The translations under genes were made by a program, and so were the position numbers. 45,177 nucleotides of DNA from a virus, in IMG/VR virus record IMGVR_UViG_3300025133_000211, positions 1-45,177 of that record; one strand, written 5' to 3'. Numbering within the stretch: the first letter of the stretch is position 1; each line of letters opens with the position of its first letter. This document shows, one piece after another, positions 38,988 through 45,177 of this stretch. The notes under the pieces are model-generated. The model saw only the letters and a program-made list of their open reading frames with translations, was not told the origin of the DNA and did not search any database.

Positions 38988-40415
38988 TTACTGGTCGTCC
39001 CATTTGACCAAAGTGTCTACGTGACCGTCTCCATCGGTATCCTCCCATTTGTCTTTCTTCTCGCCCTTGGTGGCGTCTGAGTGCGTCCCGGTGCCGTAAC
39101 CAGATGAGTACATGGTTTGCTCGCTGCCTTCCATGTACTCGCTCATGGTGCCAACAACCTGATTGCTCATGTCCTCCCAGGGATCTCGACCTGTCTCTTC
39201 GACCCACATGTCCTTCATCATCGGGAGCATGTTTCTGATTTGGTCCTCGTGCATACCCATGCCAACCCATCGAGCAGCATGTAGGTGTATGTAGTCAATG
39301 AATGCGGGGGCAAACCCCATGTCAGGCCCGCCTGTTCCTACGCTTGTAGTGATCCAGTTGTCTACAATCTGGTTCATCCGGTCCTTGTAGCCGTCGGTCT
39401 CCTGCTCTAGCCGGTCAGAAGCGCGGACGTACTCCTCGTATTTCTTGTCCTCAAGCCAATCGTCTAGCTCCTTGCCAGCCTTTGCGAACTCGTTTGTTAG
39501 CTGACCTTGGTAACCAGCCATGGCGGTGGGGCTTGAAGCAATGCCTGTTCTCGCGGCGTGTTCTTGAAACGCCCTCGATGCCGCACCGATTTGCGCTTGG
39601 TAGTCAGCCTGGGCAGCATCATATTGGCGCTCGAATCGCTCATAGTCAGGCTCGGTGAATTCACTCAGTTCAAACTTATCACCAACGTCAATGCCTCGAC
39701 CCTCCATGAACTTGCCATAGGTGTAGTCATCGACTATCGATTGATCCATCAGCTCGCCGGGAGCTAACTGTGTGCGGATATACTGCCCGTCTTCGTTGAT
39801 ATCATACGAATTACCGTCAGGCCCAACGTAAATGTCGCCAAACTCGACTTCCCCGTCAGGGCTTACGCCAACGGCAGTCTGGTGCAAGGTGTACCCATCC
39901 GTCCCCTCCGGGTCTGTGTAGTCTGCCCCCTCTGGCGGCGGCACGGTCACGTCGTCCTGTACGCCGCCCAGGTCCAAGGTTGTCATCGCGGGGTATTCAA
40001 TGGCGCTTTTTCTCGCCCACTCGGCTTCCATCTCTGGGGTGTACTCGCCAACCATCCCTGCAATATTCGCCGCTGGCAGCGCAGGAGCCTGACCCATCGT
40101 CATTTGCTGCTGCTGCCCAAACGGGTTGTAGGCCTGGGTAAGCTGCTGTGTTGACATGGCAGCGGTAGGAGGGGCAAAGCCGCCCTGGGTCATTTGCGGG
40201 GCTCCTGGGGCGAAGGGAGACTGCCCTGGGGCACCGCCAAATGATGGCTGAACCTGCCCGCCGCCCGGTGCCGCTGCTGGGCCTCCAGCCACTCCACCGA
40301 AGTAGTACGGGGCTGCGTTCGGCGCTTGACGCACAAACCGGGGGGCCGCTGTGACATCCATTTGCGGAGGTGCTGCGTTGCTTTTTTGAGTTGCGGGCTG
40401 ATTTCCGTCTGCCAT
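38988..40415 (-). CDS. Internal or tail-associated virion protein with Ca-binding-like end
   Basis: A 475-residue protein. The first 140 residues are Pro/Gln/Gly-rich and disordered (PFAPGAPQMTQGGFAPP). The middle is helical and charged (ERFERQYDAAQADYQAQIGA; residues 255-350). The end carries DTDGDGHVDTLVKWDD, like a single thrombospondin type 3/EF-loop calcium repeat. It lies before the two larger internal proteins and probably belongs to the same ejected set. Calcium binding is inferred from the loop alone. Confidence 0.5.
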   Translation of the reverse strand: MADGNQPATQKSNAAPPQMDVTAAPRFVRQAPNAAPYYFGGVAGGPAAAPGGGQVQPSFGGAPGQSPFAPGAPQMTQGGFAPPTAAMSTQQLTQAYNPFGQQQQMTMGQAPALPAANIAGMVGEYTPEMEAEWARKSAIEYPAMTTLDLGGVQDDVTVPPPEGADYTDPEGTDGYTLHQTAVGVSPDGEVEFGDIYVGPDGNSYDINEDGQYIRTQLAPGELMDQSIVDDYTYGKFMEGRGIDVGDKFELSEFTEPDYERFERQYDAAQADYQAQIGAASRAFQEHAARTGIASSPTAMAGYQGQLTNEFAKAGKELDDWLEDKKYEEYVRASDRLEQETDGYKDRMNQIVDNWITTSVGTGGPDMGFAPAFIDYIHLHAARWVGMGMHEDQIRNMLPMMKDMWVEETGRDPWEDMSNQVVGTMSEYMEGSEQTMYSSGYGTGTHSDATKGEKKDKWEDTDGDGHVDTLVKWDDQ

Positions 40416-40424
40416 GATTTCTCC

Positions 40425-41387
40425 CTATCGGTGCAGAGCCTTGAACCATAATACTGCTGATACGCCCCTTAGTCCATGAGTCGTTGCGTTGTAGTTGGAC
40501 GCATCGGGCACAACTCGAAACCGGAACCTCTCCCCATTGGAGAACAGAGAGCGCGAACCGGGGACAGAAAACAGGATGTTCTTGTTGTCAAACTTCGGGC
40601 CATATTTGATAGGGCCATGGGCGTGAGTGTGTGTGTCCAGGGATAATACCTTCGTGGAATCCGATGCGTCCACCTTCTCAATGTGGACTGTGGTAGACCC
40701 CGTTAGCGCACTGCCTGTTGACTGTGGAGTTATCTCACCGATGAAGACCTGGCCTCCAATGAAGACAATGGGTTCTCTAGCCTCGTATTCGACGTGTATG
40801 GAGTTCCCCGCGCCATTGGCAAAGCTGCTGCCGCTGCCGCCAGGGGCAGTCCGGTTTGGCTCTGTGGGTTCGAGAGCGAGGGGGAATCCGAGTATTGAGT
40901 TCGACGTGTCATTGATGGTTGATACAGCGGTGGACCCGTCGTTAGCGGCGATGGTTATCTTTCCGGCATCCACTCCCGTGGCCGCGCTGGCTGTCACGGC
41001 AAGACTGAGCGTGTTTATCTTTGTTACCAGCTCATCAACTGTGGCGTTCTCGGGGTCCGCAAAGTCGTCTGTCACAAAGGTTATTGTTTCTGTTGACCCC
41101 CCAAGCTTTACCGTGAAGCTTGCCGAAGCGTAGTCGGAGAAATCGAATGGCTCAGAGTTGACGCTTGTGAGTGTGTGTATCCCAGCCGCTCCAGACACCA
41201 AGTCCCATACCCCGGCAGGGGAGTAGAAGTTTGGGCCGTTGACCGCCATCGCGAATATCGAATACCTGGGCCGCTTGTTCTCGTTGCCAATAGCAGCAAG
41301 CGAGTTTCTGTTCAGCTTGTCGTTTCCGGCAGCGCCATCGACTTGGTCTGCTTCTGCCGTCTGCCCTATGGGGAGTTTATTCTGCAT
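40425..41387 (-). CDS. Tail-associated structural protein
   Basis: A 320-residue protein with an ATG at 41387 that overlaps the previous gene. Thr, Ser, Gly and Asn-rich, beta-type spacing (ASFTVKLGGSTETITFVTDD; TVDELVTKINTLSLAVTASA), ending in HGLRGVSAVLWFKALHR. Part of the tail/spike block. The fold could be a beta-sandwich spike or fibre-adaptor. No enzyme motif. Unnamed family. Confidence 0.5.
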   Translation of the reverse strand: MQNKLPIGQTAEADQVDGAAGNDKLNRNSLAAIGNENKRPRYSIFAMAVNGPNFYSPAGVWDLVSGAAGIHTLTSVNSEPFDFSDYASASFTVKLGGSTETITFVTDDFADPENATVDELVTKINTLSLAVTASAATGVDAGKITIAANDGSTAVSTINDTSNSILGFPLALEPTEPNRTAPGGSGSSFANGAGNSIHVEYEAREPIVFIGGQVFIGEITPQSTGSALTGSTTVHIEKVDASDSTKVLSLDTHTHAHGPIKYGPKFDNKNILFSVPGSRSLFSNGERFRFRVVPDASNYNATTHGLRGVSAVLWFKALHR

Positions 41388-41970
41388 GGTCCTCTGTCAC
41401 GGTGAGTGTAATGCTGAGTTCTGCTTGGGCTTGCGCGTCATCTCCACCGGATGTCAAGATCACCCTGACAAATTCCCCAGCGGCGATGTCTAGCGTTGCC
41501 CCGCTCATGCTATCCGCATACAGATCGTTCGTTCCGCTTCCGTCTATAAACACAGATGTGTTCAGCACATGAACCCAGTTGGTCGCGCTGAGACTTCTGT
41601 ACGCGCCGGATATCCCATCCGCAGCGCTGGCCTTGTACACCCCAATAAAAATGGTGTCGGCGGTGCTGACGTTTATCTCGTTGGATATATGTGCCGATAT
41701 CCCGACAAGCACCATATCTCTCGGGGCTTGAAACACCAGAACAGACACATCCGGCGTCTCCCATGTTGGTGTCGAGGCAGGGACGGCTATCGAATCCGGC
41801 CCATAGTAAAGCGGCCCAACGGTGATGTTGTATGTGGACCTCGGTTCGCTTAGGTCTGCGATTTCGACATTGCCATCTATCTCTCCACCAATCCTTGCGT
41901 CGTTCTCATAGACAACAGAGCCGTCGAGAAAGGAGTTCGCGGAGATCGTTTTGATGATCGGCTTTGCCAC
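41377..41970 (-). CDS. Tail-associated structural protein
   Basis: A 197-residue protein with GTG start at 41970 and GGAG before it. Beta-rich (YNITVGPLYYGPDSIAVPAS; AGEFVRVILTSGG) with an acidic end (TLTVTEDHAE). Overlaps the next gene by 11 bp. Likely a fibre or spike subunit. No family is recognised. Confidence 0.45.
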   Translation of the reverse strand: MAKPIIKTISANSFLDGSVVYENDARIGGEIDGNVEIADLSEPRSTYNITVGPLYYGPDSIAVPASTPTWETPDVSVLVFQAPRDMVLVGISAHISNEINVSTADTIFIGVYKASAADGISGAYRSLSATNWVHVLNTSVFIDGSGTNDLYADSMSGATLDIAAGEFVRVILTSGGDDAQAQAELSITLTVTEDHAE

Positions 41971-41973
41971 CTA

Positions 41974-42486
41974 TCAGCTCCTGTGTTTGGTGTATGCGAG
42001 GATTGAGATGTTGGCGTGGTATTTGGGCGTTCCCGTGCCGCCGCTTATCTGCACTGTTATGACGGCACCATCTGATACGGTCCTGTCTCCAGAGGCACTC
42101 ATAGATGCCGTGTATGACGTAGTCAAAGACTGCGGTTCTACAGAGGCAACAAGAGTTGCCGCATTGTAAACGGAGATGGTCGCATATGCGCTGCCGCTCA
42201 GGGTTGCCCCGCCTGTGGTCCCGTCAACCGCTGCCACTGGAGATACGTGAAGTTCCCACAGCTCCACAGCAGCAGGGGCTGTCCATTTGTACAAAACGGT
42301 AGAAGGCGTAGATGTCACTATCGGGGCTCGAATCGGCCCAATCAGCATCGGTGCGTTGGGGTTGCTGATGTTGTTGGCGATGTCAATAGCGCCGAATGTA
42401 TTCGCAAGAAGCGAATCGTTGGACTGCACGGCAGCAGCGCTGGTCGCAGCCCCGGATGTGAAATCTGCAAGGGTAGGTAAAGTCAT
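41974..42486 (-). CDS. Tail-associated structural protein
   Basis: A 170-residue Thr/Ser/Ala-rich protein with beta-type repeats (TLVASVEPQSLTTSYTASMS; VSDGAVITVQISGGTG). Its start overlaps the upstream stop (ATG at 42486). It sits between the beta-helix protein and the other tail proteins and could be a spike subunit. Function not shown. Confidence 0.45.
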   Translation of the reverse strand: MTLPTLADFTSGAATSAAAVQSNDSLLANTFGAIDIANNISNPNAPMLIGPIRAPIVTSTPSTVLYKWTAPAAVELWELHVSPVAAVDGTTGGATLSGSAYATISVYNAATLVASVEPQSLTTSYTASMSASGDRTVSDGAVITVQISGGTGTPKYHANISILAYTKHRS

Positions 42487-43364
42487 CAGATGTCCACCGT
42501 TCCTATGTTCGCTCCGTACTGATTGTTCGTAGTGGCGGGTGAAGAGAACTTGTATGTCCCCACCCTGGCGACGTTGCCTGTGACCGCATTGCTTTGAGCT
42601 GCATCTGTCAGCACCATCGCAAACCCGGTAGCTGCTCCAATGCAGTAGTTGCCGTGGATTCTGTTGTAGTCTCCAGTGACAAAGGCTCCGCTTTCAGTCC
42701 CTTGCAGGTTGTTGTCCGAGATGGACGCATAGCTCCCTGTCAAGTAGACCCCGTAGGCGGTCGCTTCTACGTAGCACTGCCAGACGTTGGCATAGCTTCC
42801 TGTCAAATATATAGCAGATTTTGTGGTTGTTGATTGTCCTTTGAAGTAGCAGCCTTTGATGGAGGTGTTGTCTCCAGTGCTGTAGATAGCGTTGTCGAAG
42901 CCATCAAACCAGCAATTCCGTATGGTTACGTTGTCCCCGGAAATAACGACTGCGGAGTAGGTTGTCGTTGGGGTCAGGTCTGTCGGTGTGTAGCTGCTAC
43001 CAGAGCATCGTTCGGGCCGAGTTACCAGAGTGGTCGATGTCAAGCCGCCCTGGTAGACAAACCTGATGTTCTCGATGACGACATCATTTGCCGTGATGTT
43101 CAGCACCGGGCCAGAGTCAACGAGGCGCAGTTCGCTGCTATACCCAACCCCGGTGACAGAGCATGTATTCCGCACGTCGATTGTGTTGGCAACGGTGAAG
43201 ACATCTCCCGCCACGTTTGCGGGCATCCCGGCCTTGCTGCTGCTGATGAGTCCTTTGAGCGAGTCTCCAGAGCGGATTTGCATGAGGTGTGACAACCGGG
43301 CGGCGTCATCGATGGCAGGGTGGCGGCGGTTGCCGCGCATAAATACCGACTGCCTACGTCTCAT
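42486..43364 (-). CDS. Right-handed beta-helix (pectate-lyase-like) tail protein
   Basis: A 292-residue protein with repeated beta-helix coils: NITANDVVIENIRFVYQG, ISGDNVTIRNCWFDGFDNAI, GDNTSIKGCYFKG, LTGSYANVWQCYVEA, LTGSYASISDNNLQG and TGDYNRIHGNYCIG. These 20-25-residue steps with N/C/D at turns make a parallel beta-helix, the usual fold of tail spikes that bind or cut surface sugars. The ATG overlaps the upstream stop (ATGA). No clear catalytic residues, so binding or hydrolysis is open. Confidence 0.65.
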   Translation of the reverse strand: MRRRQSVFMRGNRRHPAIDDAARLSHLMQIRSGDSLKGLISSSKAGMPANVAGDVFTVANTIDVRNTCSVTGVGYSSELRLVDSGPVLNITANDVVIENIRFVYQGGLTSTTLVTRPERCSGSSYTPTDLTPTTTYSAVVISGDNVTIRNCWFDGFDNAIYSTGDNTSIKGCYFKGQSTTTKSAIYLTGSYANVWQCYVEATAYGVYLTGSYASISDNNLQGTESGAFVTGDYNRIHGNYCIGAATGFAMVLTDAAQSNAVTGNVARVGTYKFSSPATTNNQYGANIGTVDI

Positions 43365-45177
43365 GTGACATCTCGTTTTTGGTCTAGCTCGATAGCGTAA
43401 TCCATTATCTCCTGGCGGTGCGTCCCTTGCTCCCCGGAGAGACCCACTCGGAAGCTATTCCCGTTGACAGGTCCAACAGGGTATCTGGCTCTCCATATGT
43501 CTCCTCGGTGCCATTTGGCCGCATTCCAGTTGCCCTGGTCCCAGTAGTGGGAGACCGTGGTTGCGCTTGTCGGCGGGGATGTTTGAGGCGAAGTATGGAG
43601 AGACCCGTTACTGCCAAGCTCTCCGTCTGGCATGTCAAAGTTGCGCTCTGATTCGATGTACCAGCTCCCGCCATCTGCTGACCCCGTGGCTCTTTGGCGA
43701 ATTTGCAGGGCTTTGGGGGATGCCACCACTCCTGCTCCAAGGTCATGCACCGGGCTCTGGTAGGCCCAAAGGATGTCAACCTGGGTATCGCCCGGTGCGT
43801 TGTAGTCTGTCACTGACTCGTTGTATGCGTACAGCCCCGTGCTGTAGTCGCTGAAGATCACTCTCTGGCGCCCACGGTCATGCACCACTGCGAAGTTTGT
43901 GGGTCGAAACGAGCTATGCGTTGCCCCGGTGGGGATGGCGATATTCATAGACCATGAACCCGTAGTCGGGTAGTAGACCACCACAAGATGCGCGTTGTTC
44001 TCGTGGCCAGCCAGCGGCAATGACCAGATGAACGTATTGCTGGATGGGTCAAACACCCCACATGCTCTGTCCATGCGGCTTTTGTGGATGACAAAGGGGT
44101 AGCCCAGGTTGGACATGGCCTGCCCCAGGTCGGTCATCGGGGCGTCTTCCCACCTTCCTGATGACCACAGGTCTGCGATATCATCGCTTATCTTTGTGAC
44201 GGCTCTGCCATCGAACATGTAGATGCCGTCATACGAGAGCCATGCGGTGATACCGCGCCCTTGGCAGACTGACCGCTGGGAAACGCACCCTATACCCTCT
44301 GCAATCAGGCTATGCTCATGCAGGTCGCTCTTTTCTTGCTGGTATGGGTAAATCTGCACCATGTACACATTGTTCTCTCCCAAGACCAAGAGCCCCTTTG
44401 GGGTGGACTTGATGGCAACAACGGCACCTGAACCGGGGAATCCGAAGACGCGGTCGGTGGCGAACAGCTCGGGGTCTGGAGCATCGCTGATGGCCACTTC
44501 TCTCGGCCCCAGTACGGACATTCCTCTGGTGGAATCCAGGGTGTCTTTGTCCACGGTGTTCTGGTCTGTGGGCAGCGGTTCTGACAGAGAGTGTGCGGTG
44601 GTCCCGTCGAATCCAGCAACCACCATGCGCTGCTCATGCTCCGTGATGACTGAGCCCTGTGGATAAGATGCGTACTGGTTGATGTCCACAAACGCCTTGT
44701 TGACAAAAGCCTTTGCATATTCAGGGGTTGTGGCGTCCGTATGGTAGTCGTACTTCAGCACTCTCCCGCTTTTGCTGGAGATGTACATCTTCGAGTTGAA
44801 TTGGGCGAAGGTGTAGTAGTTGTCTGGGTCTGGGGTTTCAGCGAATGGATACTGGTCGAGCCTGACAGAAGACAACAAAGACCCGTTCATGTTGAACACT
44901 TGGAACTCTAGCTGCCATGGGAATGCGGACCCGCCGATTGCGGTCTCCATCATAACAACTGCAAGCACCAGGGATTCACCGTCGTTCTTTCTGTACCCGG
45001 ACAGTCCCAGCACTCGCATGTTGTCGCTATCGGGGTTCTTGTAAAAGACCGCAGCACCCATGCGTGGGCGAATCGTCCCTCTGGTAAAGTCCACGTTGAT
45101 GGCCATCGGTGAACGAACGCCGTCAGAGCGCATTCTCCACGGCAAGCAGGTCGTCCCCAAAAACGGGCCATTCTCTC
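43361..45177 (-). CDS. Tail tubular/DNA-stabilisation protein (gp10/gp12-like), continues at 1-148
   Basis: About 611 residues when joined across the ends. It has beta-propeller-like repeats (AWLSYDGIYMFDGRAVTKIS; GLLVLGENNVYMVQIY) like P22 gp10 and T7 gp12, proteins that close the portal channel and build the tail tube. The fragment's first codon at 45160 (TTG) is not the real start; the ATG is at 148-146. It precedes the beta-helix gene and follows the connector. Confidence 0.7.
   Translation of the reverse strand, partial: ENGPFLGTTCLPWRMRSDGVRSPMAINVDFTRGTIRPRMGAAVFYKNPDSDNMRVLGLSGYRKNDGESLVLAVVMMETAIGGSAFPWQLEFQVFNMNGSLLSSVRLDQYPFAETPDPDNYYTFAQFNSKMYISSKSGRVLKYDYHTDATTPEYAKAFVNKAFVDINQYASYPQGSVITEHEQRMVVAGFDGTTAHSLSEPLPTDQNTVDKDTLDSTRGMSVLGPREVAISDAPDPELFATDRVFGFPGSGAVVAIKSTPKGLLVLGENNVYMVQIYPYQQEKSDLHEHSLIAEGIGCVSQRSVCQGRGITAWLSYDGIYMFDGRAVTKISDDIADLWSSGRWEDAPMTDLGQAMSNLGYPFVIHKSRMDRACGVFDPSSNTFIWSLPLAGHENNAHLVVVYYPTTGSWSMNIAIPTGATHSSFRPTNFAVVHDRGRQRVIFSDYSTGLYAYNESVTDYNAPGDTQVDILWAYQSPVHDLGAGVVASPKALQIRQRATGSADGGSWYIESERNFDMPDGELGSNGSLHTSPQTSPPTSATTVSHYWDQGNWNAAKWHRGDIWRARYPVGPVNGNSFRVGLSGEQGTHRQEIMDYAIELDQKRDVT
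45052..45177. repeat. Right copy of 126-bp terminal direct repeat
   Basis: Exact copy of 4-129. The tail protein gene that enters here from the left has no good start in the window end. Its ATG is found at 146-148 on the other side of the junction, which supports a closed unit of 45,048 bp. Confidence 0.95.

Noticed and set aside
1-45177. tRNA genes and CRISPR arrays
   Set aside because: No cloverleaf with T-loop consensus and no regularly spaced repeats were seen by eye. A tRNAscan-SE or minced run would settle it.

Overview
The window looks like one complete genome of a temperate, tailed, short-tailed (podovirus-like) phage. The first 126 matching bases (4-129) reappear exactly at the right end (45052-45177), so the unit is about 45,048 bp and circular or terminally redundant; one tail gene runs across the junction. 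Evidence for a phage: terminase, a 678-residue portal, scaffold, HK97-type capsid protein, a P22 gp10/T7 gp12-like tail protein, very large internal virion proteins, a tail fibre, a DnaB/RusA/YqaJ/RecT replication-recombination set, and a tyrosine integrase. No sheath, tape measure or baseplate genes are seen. The host is not named by the sequence. The best hint is a phage lipoprotein (23748-24143) whose Asp/Thr/Pro-rich linker and C-terminal Cys motif (CGNDVCE...CPGDC) resemble surface lipoproteins common in Myxococcota/Bradymonadota-type bacteria; this is a guess from pattern only.

Layout. (1) 12011 leftward to 138, then across the ends from 45177 leftward to 30328: one long leftward series. 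It begins with an HTH-replication initiator fusion and DnaB, then RusA, small and large terminase, portal, scaffold, capsid, head-tail proteins, tail protein, beta-helix protein, three tail-associated proteins, three internal virion proteins (475, 818 and 1806 residues) and a probable glycosidase lysin. (2) 12108-16262, rightward: YqaJ exonuclease, RecT, small unknown genes, an HTH-like protein, and small membrane proteins including a holin-like one. (3) 22062-16251, leftward: a dense run of about 20 very small genes with repeated ribosome-binding leaders and hairpins, ending in the integrase and two more small genes. (4) 22063-22589: the largest gene-free stretch, holding a strong structured-RNA candidate. 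(5) 25676-22590, leftward: NrdR-like zinc ribbon, HTH-metallophosphoesterase, lipoprotein, orphan C5-cytosine methyltransferase (with a long second open frame that itself looks protein-like), and a small conserved phage protein. (6) 25752-30300, rightward: a fibre module facing the structural series.

Control. Two divergent promoter pairs stand out, at about 12020-12084 and 25683-25730. In both, the rightward promoter has an extended -10 element and a short leader with a strong Shine-Dalgarno site, while the leftward promoter places its start point on or next to the ATG, predicting leaderless messages. The 12 kb pair is flanked by two related dyads that could be operators for the HTH protein made from it. 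Replication, recombination and repression would then be controlled from this one switch.

Most calls rest on motif reading without database search. Gene starts were moved from the longest open frame wherever a Shine-Dalgarno site or promoter favoured a downstream codon.
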